Shown here: piece by piece, positions 1-8,583 of the stretch
Layout of the letters: each line of letters starts with the position of its first letter
How positions within the stretch are numbered: the first letter of the stretch is position 1
DNA from: Sphingomonas sp. CCH10-B3
Lineage (GTDB): Bacteria > Pseudomonadota > Alphaproteobacteria > Sphingomonadales > Sphingomonadaceae
Reading direction: 5' to 3'
Assembly: GCF_001556185.1 (NCBI RefSeq)
Contig: NZ_LSIJ01000061.1
Span: forward strand, 62,001 to 126,000
Length of the DNA: 64,000 bases
Notes under the pieces: model-generated
Databases searched by the model: none
What the model was told of the DNA's origin: nothing
What the model saw: the letters and a program-made list of their open reading frames with translations, nothing else
Program-made: the position numbers and the translations under genes

Positions 1-607
1 GGTCGCCAAGAAGCACGGCGCGATGGTGCTGAGCGATGAGGCACATTCGATGGGCTTCTTCGGCCCGCATGGTCGCGGTGTTTACGAGGATCAGGGCTGC
101 GAAGCGGATGTCGACTTCATCGTCGGCACCTTCTCCAAATCGGTCGGCACCGTCGGCGGCTTCTGCGTGTCGAACCACCCGAAGTTCGAAGCGATCCGCC
201 TGGCCTGCCGCCCCTATATCTTCACGGCCAGCCTGCCGCCGAGCGTGGTCGCGACCGCCGCTGCGTCGATCCGCAAGCTGATGCATGCCCATAACAAGCG
301 CGCGCATCTGTGGGGCAATGCCCGCGCGCTGCACGCGGGGCTGACCGCCGCCGGCTTCCGGCTGGGTACGGACACACCGCAATCGGCGATCGTCGCCGTC
401 ATCCTCGACGACCAGACCCAGGCAGTGGCAATGTGGCAGGCGCTGCTCGACAATGGCGTGTATGTGAACATGGCCCGCCCGCCCGCGACCCCGGCCGGCA
501 CTTACCTGCTGCGCTGCTCGCTGTGTGCCGAGCACACCACCGATCAGATCACACGTGTGATCGGCCTGTTCGAACAGGCAGGGCGGGCAGTCGGCGCGAT
601 CGCCTGA
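1..607 (+). CDS. spt: Serine palmitoyltransferase, 3' part (5' end outside window)
   Basis: This is the C-terminal ~200 residues of a PLP-dependent alpha-oxoamine synthase. The reading frame is open from the window edge. The motif GTFSKSVGTVGGF carries the lysine that forms the Schiff base with PLP, and SDEAHSMG upstream holds the aspartate/histidine that contact the cofactor. The VGTVGGFCVSNH stretch is typical of sphingomonad serine palmitoyltransferases rather than of KBL or BioF. The enzyme condenses serine with a long-chain acyl thioester to give 3-ketosphinganine, the first step of sphingolipid synthesis. The neighbouring lptFG pair and ceramide-synthase-like gene fit that role. Confidence 0.9.
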   Translation, partial: VAKKHGAMVLSDEAHSMGFFGPHGRGVYEDQGCEADVDFIVGTFSKSVGTVGGFCVSNHPKFEAIRLACRPYIFTASLPPSVVATAAASIRKLMHAHNKRAHLWGNARALHAGLTAAGFRLGTDTPQSAIVAVILDDQTQAVAMWQALLDNGVYVNMARPPATPAGTYLLRCSLCAEHTTDQITRVIGLFEQAGRAVGAIA

Positions 608-712
608 ACGGTGCGGGTGCGCACTGTATTTCGGTGCTGACGGGGCGCAGAAGCCCGACTATAGCCGGGGATTAAGCCGCCCCCCTCCCTGCACAGGCCA
701 TCAGCGTCCCGC

Positions 713-1909
713 ATGACTTCGATCGATCGCTACATGGCCAGGCTGATCGCGGTGCCGCTGATCGCCAACCTCGTGATCGCGTCGATGCTGCTTGCGCTCG
801 ACCGGATGCGCATCCTTTTCGATTTCGTCGCGACCGAAGGCGGGCCAGTCAGCGTGGTGTGGCAATTGCTCGCCAATCTCCTGCCCGAATATCTCGGGCT
901 GGGCATTCCGATCGGCCTGTTGCTCGGCGTGCTGCTGGCGTTCCGGCGGCTCGCGACCTCATCCGAGCTCGATGTGATGCGCGCGGTCGGCATCAGCTAT
1001 AACCGGCTGCTCCGGGTGCCCTATATGTTTGCGCTGGGGCTCGCGCTCATCAACCTCGCGATCGTCGGCTATGTCCAGCCCTGGGCGCGTTATGGCTATG
1101 AACAATTGCAGTTCGAGCTGCGGACCGGCGCACTCGGCGCGTCGATCAAGGTCGGCGAGTTCACCACCTTCCCGCAGGGTGCAATCGTGCGGATCGAGGA
1201 AAGCGAAGACTCGGGGCGCAATCTGAAGGGCATCTTCATCCATCAGGACCGTCCGAACGGCGGCTGGCTGGCAGTGACCGCCGCGAGCGGGCAGTTTTTT
1301 GCCACCGGCGATCCCGACGAGATCATCTTCCGCCTGTCGAAGGGGACGCTGGTCGATGCCGATCCCAGCTACAAGGCGCCGCGGGTGCTGACCTTCACGT
1401 CACACGACTTGCCGATCCCGCTCCCCAAATCCGAAAACTTCCGCAGTCGCGGCGGGCGCAATCTCGAGCTGACCTTGCCCGAACTCGCGCGGATCGGTGG
1501 CGACCGCGCCGCGCCCGACGAGCTGCGAGACACCAGCCGCGCAGCCTTCCATTTCCGTCTGGTCGAAGTCGCGACGATCTTCCTACTGCCGCTGCTCGCG
1601 GTCGCGCTCGGCGTGCCCCCCAAGCGATCGGGCTCGGCGCTCGGCGTGTTCCTGTCGATCGTGATTATCGTTACCTATCACAAGATCAACGAATATGGGC
1701 AGTCGCTCGGTTTGCTCGGGCTGGTCGATCCGTTCATTGCGCTATGGGTGCCATTCGTGCTGTTCGCGGCGCTGGTGGTGTGGATGTATTATACCGTTGC
1801 CTATGTTCCCGGTGGCCAGCCGATCGGCTGGCTCGAGCGGGCTGCATCGAAGCTCGGCAAGCTGGTCGCCGCGCGCCTGCCCGGCAATCGCAGGGCGCGC
1901 ACGGCATGA
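713..1909 (+). CDS. lptF: LptF/YjgP-family permease
   Basis: 398 residues of the YjgP/YjgQ family, with N-terminal membrane helices (about residues 10-30, 55-80, 100-120), a periplasmic beta-jellyroll region (about 135-270) and C-terminal helices (about 280-365). In enterobacteria LptF pairs with LptG and the ATPase LptB to extract LPS from the inner membrane. Here the gene lies between spt and a ceramide-synthase-like gene, and sphingomonads carry glycosphingolipids in place of LPS, so the cargo may be a sphingolipid (inference). It overlaps the next gene by 4 bp (ATGA), which suggests translational coupling. An ordinary LPS-type role cannot be excluded from sequence alone. Confidence 0.9.
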   Translation: MTSIDRYMARLIAVPLIANLVIASMLLALDRMRILFDFVATEGGPVSVVWQLLANLLPEYLGLGIPIGLLLGVLLAFRRLATSSELDVMRAVGISYNRLLRVPYMFALGLALINLAIVGYVQPWARYGYEQLQFELRTGALGASIKVGEFTTFPQGAIVRIEESEDSGRNLKGIFIHQDRPNGGWLAVTAASGQFFATGDPDEIIFRLSKGTLVDADPSYKAPRVLTFTSHDLPIPLPKSENFRSRGGRNLELTLPELARIGGDRAAPDELRDTSRAAFHFRLVEVATIFLLPLLAVALGVPPKRSGSALGVFLSIVIIVTYHKINEYGQSLGLLGLVDPFIALWVPFVLFAALVVWMYYTVAYVPGGQPIGWLERAASKLGKLVAARLPGNRRARTA

Positions 1910-3003
1910 CGGCGCTTGAGCTGTTTCCATCGCGCGCGCTTGCCTTTTACATGGCGCGGATGATGCTGGTGCGCACGTTCGTCGTGCTGGCCGGGCTGGT
2001 GCTGATCCTGCAGACGCTCGACCTGCTCGGCGAATCGGGCCGCATCCTTGCCTACAAGGGCAATGGCGAGGCCGAGGTGCTGCGCTATGTCAGCCTGCGC
2101 ACGCCGCAGATCATCGCCAATTTCCTGCCCTTTTCGGTGCTGCTCGGGACGATCCTCAGCCTCAGCCAGCTCAACGCGAACAGCGAAGTGATCGCGATGA
2201 AATCGTCGGGGCTGTCGGCGCATCAGGTGCTCGCGCCGCTGATCCTCGCCGCCCTCGGCGTGGCGGTGGTATCGTTCGCCTTCAACGACCGTATCGTCAG
2301 CCGGGCGAGCGCGACGCTCGATCAGTGGAAGAAGATCAATTACGCGCCTCTCCCCATCGATCGCGGCGACCGGGTCAATATCTGGGTGCGCGATGGCGAC
2401 GATCTGCTGTCGGTGCGGCAGGTGTCGGGGCGCGGCGATGCCGCCCGGCTGCGCGATGTCACGCTGTACGACCGCACCGGCGGCACGCTGACGGCGATTA
2501 TCCGCGCCAGCCGGGGCCAGCGTGACGGTGACGGCTGGCGGATCGCGCCTGCGTTTCGCTTCGATGTCGCGACCGGACAAGTAACGCCGCTCGGCGCGAT
2601 CGTTGTCGGGCACGGCGTTCGCCCCGATCAGTTCACGCTCAGCAATGTCAATGCCGATGGGCTGTCGTTCGCCGCGCTCGACCGCGCGATCAATGACCTG
2701 CGCGATGCCGGCCGCCCGACAAAAGCACTCGAAGGCGCGCTGTGGCACAAATTGTCGGCGCCGCTGTCGTCGGTACTGATGCCGCTGCTCGGCGCGGTCG
2801 CCGCCTTCGGTCTTGCGCGTTCCGGCAAGCTGTTCATCCGCGCCGTGATCGGGATGATGCTCGGCTTTCTCTATTTCATGGCCGACAATTTCGCGCTCGC
2901 GCTCGGCAATATCGGCGCTTATCCGCCTTGGCTCGCGGCGTGGGCGCCGTTCCTTTTGTTCCTGCTGATCGGCGAAGTGGTGCTGGTCAGGACCGAGGAA
3001 TGA
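1906..3003 (+). CDS. lptG: LptG/YjgQ-family permease
   Basis: 365 residues, the second YjgP/YjgQ-family permease. I chose the ATG at 1906, which overlaps the lptF stop by 4 bp; the frame stays open further upstream but that part lies inside lptF. The N-terminus (MTALELFPSRALAFYMARMM) runs into a first membrane helix, followed by a second and third helix, a periplasmic domain and three C-terminal helices near residues 275-360. It probably forms the heterodimeric inner-membrane part of a lipid extractor with the gene upstream. No LptB ATPase is encoded in this window. It abuts the convergent desaturase gene without a gap. Confidence 0.9.
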   Translation: MTALELFPSRALAFYMARMMLVRTFVVLAGLVLILQTLDLLGESGRILAYKGNGEAEVLRYVSLRTPQIIANFLPFSVLLGTILSLSQLNANSEVIAMKSSGLSAHQVLAPLILAALGVAVVSFAFNDRIVSRASATLDQWKKINYAPLPIDRGDRVNIWVRDGDDLLSVRQVSGRGDAARLRDVTLYDRTGGTLTAIIRASRGQRDGDGWRIAPAFRFDVATGQVTPLGAIVVGHGVRPDQFTLSNVNADGLSFAALDRAINDLRDAGRPTKALEGALWHKLSAPLSSVLMPLLGAVAAFGLARSGKLFIRAVIGMMLGFLYFMADNFALALGNIGAYPPWLAAWAPFLLFLLIGEVVLVRTEE

Positions 3004-4104
3004 TCACTTGCCGCGCACCAGCGTGGAGCGCGTGATCTTCACCACCAGCCCGGGCAAACCCTTGTAATTGGCACGGTGATAGGGCGAGTTCGCGTCGAGC
3101 GTCGCCTTCAGCCGCCGATGGGCCTCGCCGAGCGCATGATAAGGCACGCTCGGGATCAGATGGTGCAGCGCGTGGTAGCGCAAGCCGACTGGCGCCCACA
3201 GCACTGGCAGCAGCGCCGGCGGCGGCACATTGACCGAGTCGAGATATTGTGCGGTCACCGTCATTGCCTCGCCGTCATTCTCCCACAGATGCGCAACCAG
3301 CGTGCGGACCTGGTTGACGACCGCCACTGCCGAGACGACGGCAAGGAAGATCAGGAACGCGCGGAGCGGGATGACGCCCGTCGCAACCATCGTCACAAGG
3401 GCGATTGCCCACAGGCTGGTGGCGACTTCGAGCCGATGCCACAGCGTGCGCGCTTCGCCCTCGGGCGGCCGGCGCTGAAACTGCGGATTGATCGCCAGTC
3501 CCGAATAGCGCGCGACCACCGCGCGGCGCAGCGGCGGAATCACCAGCGATAGCGGCGCAAGCACGGCAAAGCGGAATATCAGTGCAATCGGCGCCAGCAG
3601 CGACGCGAGGATGAACGCCGGCAGCGTCCACGGCTTCATCAGCGCCAGCGGCAGATATTCGGGATCATCGACCGTGCCATAGCGCGTGCGCGCGTGGTGG
3701 AGATTGTGGACGCCTTCATACATGAACGACGGCACCAGCAGCGGAATGCCGATCAGCAGGTTCCACACGAGCCGGAAGCCGGGCACGCTGCTGTGCTTCA
3801 TATGGCTGACTTCGTGAGTGAAGCTCTCAGCGCGGTAAAGCGCGAGCATCGCAAGCACACCGGCTGGAATCACCACCCACAGGCTGCCTGCGAAAATCGC
3901 CGCCGCCAGCGCGCCATAGCCGATCACGACCGACAGCAGGAAATCGGTCCAGTAGATGCGTGGGTTGGCCATGTGCAGATCGCGCGTCAGGTCAGCGGCG
4001 GCGCGCAGCATCGCCATGTCGTCGGCGATCCGACCCGATGTCGGCCGAACCGTGGTGCGCGCTGCCGTGTCAGCAACCGCAGGCTTGAGCGAAAGACTAT
4101 CCAT
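3004..4104 (-). CDS. Membrane fatty acid desaturase / hydroxylase family protein
   Basis: 366-residue integral membrane di-iron protein. Three histidine boxes are visible: HEVSHMKH, HNLHHAR and a C-terminal HHLIPSVPYH, separated by paired hydrophobic segments as in FA_desaturase proteins. The family inserts double bonds or hydroxyl groups into acyl chains or lipid backbones using oxygen. The location between lptG and the ceramide-synthase-like gene, on the opposite strand, suggests a role in modifying sphingolipid or phospholipid acyl chains, but the substrate cannot be told from sequence. Its stop is immediately adjacent to the lptG stop (convergent, no gap), so the two transcripts must overlap or terminate within coding DNA. 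Confidence 0.8.
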   Translation of the reverse strand: MDSLSLKPAVADTAARTTVRPTSGRIADDMAMLRAAADLTRDLHMANPRIYWTDFLLSVVIGYGALAAAIFAGSLWVVIPAGVLAMLALYRAESFTHEVSHMKHSSVPGFRLVWNLLIGIPLLVPSFMYEGVHNLHHARTRYGTVDDPEYLPLALMKPWTLPAFILASLLAPIALIFRFAVLAPLSLVIPPLRRAVVARYSGLAINPQFQRRPPEGEARTLWHRLEVATSLWAIALVTMVATGVIPLRAFLIFLAVVSAVAVVNQVRTLVAHLWENDGEAMTVTAQYLDSVNVPPPALLPVLWAPVGLRYHALHHLIPSVPYHALGEAHRRLKATLDANSPYHRANYKGLPGLVVKITRSTLVRGK

Positions 4105-4217
4105 GATGCGTTGCCTGCCGAAAAAAAATGGCCAGACGGTGGCACGCGTGCCACGACGCCGCCATGCCGACCGGCTTGACAGCGGCGGGCAAAGGCCGGA
4201 CCTGCCCGCGATACCTG

Positions 4218-5390
4218 ATGAAAGTGATGCTCGTGTCCAACGCTGCTCTCTCGATCCGCCCCGTCGCTGGCAATGCCGACCGCAAGGCCTTCATCGACAT
4301 TGGCTTCAAGCTTAACGCCAATAATCCCAATTGGGTACCGCCGCTGAAAAGTGAAGCGGTCGGCCTGATCACGCCCGAGAAAAACGGCTGGTTCAGCCAC
4401 GCCAAGGCGCAATTGTTCATTGCCGAACAGGGCGGCGTGCCGGTCGGCCGCATTTCCGCGCACCTCGACACGCTTGCGCTCGAGATGCCCGCTGAAGGCG
4501 GCTTCGGTCCCGGTGTCGGCTTCTGGGGCCTGTTCGACGCTACCGACGAGGTGGTTGCGCATGCGCTGATCGCCAAAGCCGAGGAGTGGCTGCGCGCGCA
4601 AGGCATGACGCGTGCGCTCGGCCCGGTGAGCATGTCGATCTGGGAGGAGCCGGGGCTGCTGATCAAGGGGCACGATCATCCGCCGACGATCATGATGGGG
4701 CACCATCCGGCGCGCTATCAGGGCTGGATCGAAGCGGCGGGCTATGTGCCCGAAAAGCAGCTGCTGACCTATGAGCTCGATATCAGCAAGCAATTCCCAC
4801 CGATCGTCCAGCGGATCGTGGCGGCCGGTGAAAAGAACGCGCGCATCCGCATCCGCGAGGTCGACCGCACCCAGTTCCAGCGCGAGGCCGACATCATCCT
4901 CGGCATCCTCAATGATGCATGGGCCGATAACTGGGGATTCGTGCCGCTGACCCAGCCCGAAATCGACGACGTCGGCAAGAAGCTGAAGCCGATTGTGTTC
5001 AACGACCTGATCCGCATCGCCGAACTCGACGGCGAGCCGGTCGCGTTCATGATCACCCTGCCCGATCTCAACGAAGCGATTGCGCCGCTGAAGGGCAAGC
5101 TTTTCCCGTTCGGCTGGGCGAAACTGTTGCTGTGGCTGCGCAAGCCACGCGTGCGCACGATGCGCGTGCCGCTGATGGGGGTGGTCAAGCGGTTGCAGGC
5201 ATCGCGGCTGGCGAGCCAGCTTGCCTTCATGATGATCGAATATATCCGCCGCGCCGCGGTTGCGAACTATGGCGCCTCGCGCGGCGAGATCGGCTGGGTG
5301 CTCGACGACAATCAGGGCATGAACGCGATTGCCGATGCGATCGACAGCCACGTCAACCGCATCTACCAGATTTACGCCAAGCCACTGTAA
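4218..5390 (+). CDS. Bacterial ceramide-synthase-like GNAT-fold acyltransferase
   Basis: 390 residues from the ATG at 4218. Starts up to 30 codons earlier are open but encode unconserved-looking sequence. The protein resembles the family long labelled GNAT or dATP pyrophosphohydrolase; blocks such as MSIWEEPGLLIKG, MMGHHPARYQGW and LNDAWADNWGFVPLT are characteristic. The Caulobacter member of this family, encoded near its spt gene, is the bacterial ceramide synthase that N-acylates a sphingoid base. Proximity to spt here supports the same job (inference from family and context). The C-terminus contains a basic hydrophobic stretch suited to membrane association. Confidence 0.7.
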   Translation: MKVMLVSNAALSIRPVAGNADRKAFIDIGFKLNANNPNWVPPLKSEAVGLITPEKNGWFSHAKAQLFIAEQGGVPVGRISAHLDTLALEMPAEGGFGPGVGFWGLFDATDEVVAHALIAKAEEWLRAQGMTRALGPVSMSIWEEPGLLIKGHDHPPTIMMGHHPARYQGWIEAAGYVPEKQLLTYELDISKQFPPIVQRIVAAGEKNARIRIREVDRTQFQREADIILGILNDAWADNWGFVPLTQPEIDDVGKKLKPIVFNDLIRIAELDGEPVAFMITLPDLNEAIAPLKGKLFPFGWAKLLLWLRKPRVRTMRVPLMGVVKRLQASRLASQLAFMMIEYIRRAAVANYGASRGEIGWVLDDNQGMNAIADAIDSHVNRIYQIYAKPL

Positions 5391-5396
5391 CAGGGG

Positions 5397-5426
5397 GCCG
5401 CAGCGCCAGAAACGCGGCGCTGCGGC
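5397..5426. terminator. Perfect 11-bp hairpin between convergent genes
   Basis: GCCGCAGCGCC (5397-5407) pairs perfectly with GGCGCTGCGGC (5416-5426) around an 8-nt loop. It starts 7 bases after the stop of the ceramide-synthase-like gene and lies just before the end of the convergent small-protein gene. There is no T-run, so it is a hairpin-type terminator candidate that could serve both strands. Confidence 0.5.
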
Positions 5427-5436
5427 AAATCATCGA

Positions 5437-5724
5437 TCACTGATCGGGATTGTCGACATCGACGCCTTCGGCGAGCCACTCGGCTTTGGTCTGGCAGCGC
5501 TGCCGTTCAATACGCGAGCCGGTGGTATTGTAGCGGATGCAATAGCGACGCGTGTCGACCTTGTGCTCGGCCGCTGCAGGCGCGGTGCTATTGCCGACCG
5601 ATGCGTCGGTCTGTGCGGTGCGGCCCGGCTGGGGCGCAGCAGTAGCGGGGCCGAACGCGGCGACGAGCAGGCCGGCGGCAACGGCAGCACTCAGGCTACC
5701 GGCAAAACGTGAACGCGAAAACAT
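5437..5724 (-). CDS. Small secreted protein, unknown function
   Basis: 95 residues. I chose the ATG at 5724 because an AGGAGG Shine-Dalgarno lies 6 bases before it; the frame is open 20 codons further upstream. The N-terminus has a clear Sec signal (FSRSRFAGSLSAAVAAGLL, cleavage likely after TATAA). The mature part has a conserved-looking C-terminal block with two cysteines (RYCIRYNTTGSRIERQRC) that could form a disulfide, then KAEWLAEGVD. Similar short two-cysteine proteins are common in sphingomonads, but no function is known to me. A Fur-like half site and a palindrome lie upstream. Confidence 0.75.
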   Translation of the reverse strand: MFSRSRFAGSLSAAVAAGLLVAAFGPATAAPQPGRTAQTDASVGNSTAPAAAEHKVDTRRYCIRYNTTGSRIERQRCQTKAEWLAEGVDVDNPDQ

Positions 5725-5793
5725 CAGATCCTCCTGGAAAATTTGCGGTCGGGGGCGCCGCACCCAGGTCTCTGCACGAGCCATGCCAATGCA

Positions 5794-5810
5794 GATAATG
5801 ATTTATTTTC
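5794..5810. promoter_or_regulatory. Fur-like half site upstream of the small secreted protein gene
   Basis: GATAATGATTTATTTTC matches the first nine bases of the classical Fur consensus (GATAATGAT) but diverges afterwards. It lies about 70 bases upstream of the small-protein start, in an unusually AT-rich stretch. This is a weak candidate only. Confidence 0.25.
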
Positions 5811-5851
5811 AATACTTTGGAATCGCCTACTTCACTGTATTGTAATAGCAA

Positions 5852-5870
5852 TTCACCAACATTTGGTGAA
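5852..5870. promoter_or_regulatory. 19-bp palindrome, operator or weak terminator of xth
   Basis: TTCACCA, 5 bases, TGGTGAA is a perfect inverted repeat. It sits 77 bases downstream of the xth stop and 128 bases upstream of the small secreted protein start. The symmetry and size suit a dimeric repressor site. A weak terminator of the xth transcript is the alternative. Confidence 0.3.
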
Positions 5871-5946
5871 ACACCCCGAAAGTTGGAATCGGCGCGCCAG
5901 ATCGACATACGCCGCGCGGTTGCCTCAGTCGCCTGCCCCGGCTTCG

Positions 5947-6723
5947 TCAGCGGTCGCGCAACACAGCCCATGTCGGCGCGTGATCGCTGGCCTTTTCGCG
6001 CGCACGATAGTCTTTGTCGACGCCCGCGTCGATCAGTCGATCGGCCGCCTGCGGGCTAAGCAGCAAGTGATCGATGCGGAAACCGGCGTCCCGCTGCCAT
6101 GCGCCTGCCTGATAATCCCAGAAGGTCCACACACCGCCGCGCGGATGGCGCATGCGCAGTGCGTCGGTCCACCCCTGCGCCACCAGCGCCCGAAACCCCG
6201 CGCGACTTTCGGGCTGCATCAGCGCGTCGCTCGCCATCGCAGAGACAGAGAAAGTGTCGTCGTCGTTGGGAATGACATTATAGTCGCCCGCGAGCACGAC
6301 CGGGCGTTCCTCCGCAAGCAGATCGCGCGCACGGGCGCGCAGCCGGTCGATCCAGCGCAGCTTGTAATCGAACTTCGGCCCTGGCTGCGGATTGCCGTTG
6401 GGCAGATAGATCGAGGCGACGATCAGGCCGTTGACCTCGGCCTCGATGTAGCGGCTATGGTCGTCCTCGGGCTCGCCCCCCAGCCCCTTCTGCCGCTCGA
6501 CCGGCGTGGTGCCGCGTGCAAGAACCGCGACGCCGTTGAAGCCCTTTTGCCCGTGCCAAACCGCACCATAGCCCGCCGCTTCGACATCCCCGATCGGCAG
6601 CGTGTCGTCGGACGATTTCAGTTCCTGCAGGCAAACGATGTCGGGCCGTTGTTCGGACAGATACTCGATCAGCCGGGCCAACCGCGCCTTGATGCCGTTG
6701 ACGTTGAAAGTGACGATTTTCAC
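5947..6723 (-). CDS. xth: Exodeoxyribonuclease III (AP endonuclease)
   Basis: 258 residues of the exonuclease-endonuclease-phosphatase fold. Landmarks are the N-terminal TFNVNGIKARL, LQELK (metal-binding glutamate), GDYNV (Asp/Asn pair) and the C-terminal SDHAPTWAVL with the catalytic Asp-His. The enzyme cleaves DNA at abasic sites and trims 3' blocked ends in base excision repair. The start is GTG at 6723, 12 bases after the stop of erpA, so the two genes are probably co-transcribed. Length and motifs are complete. Confidence 0.95.
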   Translation of the reverse strand: MKIVTFNVNGIKARLARLIEYLSEQRPDIVCLQELKSSDDTLPIGDVEAAGYGAVWHGQKGFNGVAVLARGTTPVERQKGLGGEPEDDHSRYIEAEVNGLIVASIYLPNGNPQPGPKFDYKLRWIDRLRARARDLLAEERPVVLAGDYNVIPNDDDTFSVSAMASDALMQPESRAGFRALVAQGWTDALRMRHPRGGVWTFWDYQAGAWQRDAGFRIDHLLLSPQAADRLIDAGVDKDYRAREKASDHAPTWAVLRDR

Positions 6724-6735
6724 GCGCGCGTCGCG

Positions 6736-7074
6736 TCAGACCGCAAAGCTGGAGCCGCAGCCGCAGCCCGACGCCGCCTGAGGATTGTCGACGCGAAACG
6801 CCGTACCGCCCAGCGTCTCAACGAAATCAACCGAGGCGCCGCGGACCAGATCGAGGCTGATCGCATCGACCACCAGCTTGACGCCCGCCGTTTCGGCAAC
6901 CGCATCGTCGGGCTCGATCGCCTCGGCAAGCCCGAATTTATACTGGAATCCCGAGCAGCCGCCGCCTTCGACCGAAAGCCTCAGCATCGCGGGCTTGCCC
7001 TGGCGTTCGGCAATCGCCGCGACACGTGCAGCTGCGGAAGGGGTCAGTGACAGATCGGGGTGCAACATGGTCAT
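6736..7074 (-). CDS. erpA: HesB/IscA-family iron-sulfur carrier, ErpA type
   Basis: 112 residues of the A-type carrier family. The three invariant cysteines are present: one in [11 protein letters not shown] and two in the C-terminal CGCGSSFAV. The protein carries and inserts Fe-S clusters into apo-targets in the cytoplasm. The start is uncertain: ATG at 7074 or the second ATG at 7068, the latter with GGCGG seven bases upstream. It precedes xth by 12 bases. Assignment to ErpA rather than another A-type carrier rests on overall resemblance. Confidence 0.85.
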   Translation of the reverse strand: MTMLHPDLSLTPSAAARVAAIAERQGKPAMLRLSVEGGGCSGFQYKFGLAEAIEPDDAVAETAGVKLVVDAISLDLVRGASVDFVETLGGTAFRVDNPQAASGCGCGSSFAV

Positions 7075-7127
7075 GCCGCCAAGATAGGCGCGATGCCGAC
7101 CAACGGCAACGACCGAGCGCCGCCTGA

Positions 7128-8312
7128 TTAATTCGCGGAGTCGGTCGGCCCCGCGACGACCTGAACCGGCTTCACCTCGCGCGCTGGCGAGAGGAAATCG
7201 GCGGTCTGCAGGAACGGCATCGGATTAACCGCCTGCCCATCGATCCGCACTTCATAGTGCAGATGGCTGCCAGTCGAGCGTCCGGTCGATCCCATCAGCG
7301 CGATCAGCTGGCCGCGCGTGACGCGGGTGTTGGGCGTCACGAGAATCTTCGACAAATGGCCATACCGCGTCGAAATGCCGCGGCCATGGTTGATTTCGAC
7401 AAGGTTGCCATAACCACCCGCGCGTTCGGCTCGGCCAACGATGCCGTCGGCCGTCGCATAGATGGGCGTGCCGATCGCACCGGGGATGTCGACTCCGGCA
7501 TGCATCGCCGCGGTCCCGCGGAAGGGATCGCTGCGCACGCCGAACAGGCTGCTGAACGTGACATTGGTGACCGGCTGGGTCGCCGGAACCGCAATCACGG
7601 CCTTTTCAAGCGTCTCAAGCTTCTTCCAGGTCATGAACAGCGACCGGAACTGCGCATCGGCATTGGCCTCGGTCACCGTCTGCGTCGACGCACTGACGGG
7701 CTCGTAAGGACCACCCACGCCGCCCTGCGCGATGATCCGCTCGGGGGCTATACCAAGGCGGCGGAAATGGTCGGCAGTCCGCTGATAGCGCTGCTCGGCA
7801 ACATGGCGGACCCGCACGGCAAGCGCGGCCTGCCGCGCTTCAGCCCGCTTCAGCGGCGCCACCACATCGGCCGCTGCCGATGCGGTTTCGGCATCGAGCG
7901 TCGGCGTGTTGAGCGCGAGCTGGGTATTGCGTGCGCCGGACAGGACGGCAGCGATCAGTGCCTGACGCTGCTCGATCCGCGCGGCATGAACTTCGGCGGC
8001 GCGCTTGATGCGGCTGACCTTGACTTGCATCGACGCAAGTTCGCGCTGCAGCGCATTGAGCTTGGCTTCGGGCGATTGCGGCGTGCCGAGCGCGCCGGTC
8101 ATCTGCACGGCACCGGCGGCAGCATGAACGACACCATAGGCCGAAAAACACAAGGTGATGCCGGCAACACCAGCCAATGCGGCCTGCGTGCGGCCGGCAA
8201 TGCTGAAACGGCGCAGATCGCGCCCGTCGTGGAAAATAAAGTCGCGAGTCCGGAAGCTGGCGCGGAATTGCGAAACCGCGTTCGCAAGCTGGCGTTTATC
8301 GATCGTGACCAT
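7128..8312 (-). CDS. M23 (LytM-type) peptidase, membrane-anchored
   Basis: 394 residues. A single membrane helix near residues 43-67 follows a short cytoplasmic N-terminus. Next comes a helical, probably coiled-coil region (about 85-240), then a C-terminal M23 domain with HAGVDIPG (zinc-binding His and Asp), a conserved YGHLSK segment and SHLHYEVR (HxH). The family cleaves peptidoglycan cross-bridges or acts as an amidase activator. Because the zinc ligands are intact this one is probably active. It is a likely division or cell-separation hydrolase in the periplasm. The upstream gap holds a cluster of GANTC sites. Confidence 0.85.
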   Translation of the reverse strand: MVTIDKRQLANAVSQFRASFRTRDFIFHDGRDLRRFSIAGRTQAALAGVAGITLCFSAYGVVHAAAGAVQMTGALGTPQSPEAKLNALQRELASMQVKVSRIKRAAEVHAARIEQRQALIAAVLSGARNTQLALNTPTLDAETASAAADVVAPLKRAEARQAALAVRVRHVAEQRYQRTADHFRRLGIAPERIIAQGGVGGPYEPVSASTQTVTEANADAQFRSLFMTWKKLETLEKAVIAVPATQPVTNVTFSSLFGVRSDPFRGTAAMHAGVDIPGAIGTPIYATADGIVGRAERAGGYGNLVEINHGRGISTRYGHLSKILVTPNTRVTRGQLIALMGSTGRSTGSHLHYEVRIDGQAVNPMPFLQTADFLSPAREVKPVQVVAGPTDSAN

Positions 8313-8466
8313 TTGTCCCCGACGCTAGGTTGGAGTGTCGCCCGACACTCGAATGTCGTGCGCGCAGCCCCTCTACCGCATCGACGACACAAGCTTTGGC
8401 CGAACGATGGCGATGGCGGCAATAGCCGTGTCACAGCTCTGGGGTAAGCTGAACGCTCGGCACGGC

Positions 8467-8562
8467 GAGTCGTTCAATCACTGTTAATTTTCCCGAATCG
8501 TTCCGTTGCCAAAATGACACTGGTCAATCGCGATTAACCAGAATCATGTGCATAACTGATTC
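8467..8562. promoter_or_regulatory. Cluster of four GANTC (CcrM-type) sites
   Basis: GAGTC at 8467, GAATC at 8495, GAATC at 8541 and GATTC at 8558 lie within 96 bases of the 271-base gap upstream of the M23 peptidase gene. In alphaproteobacteria CcrM methylates GANTC, and clustering in promoters can make transcription cell-cycle dependent. I could not place a convincing -35/-10 pair in this gap. Confidence 0.35.
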
Positions 8563-8583
8563 GGCGGCGCAGCAAATCGCCGC

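Noticed and set aside
4176..4210. TTGACA at 4176 as a housekeeping promoter for the ceramide-synthase-like gene
   Set aside because: No TATAAT-like hexamer lies at 16-18 bases from it.
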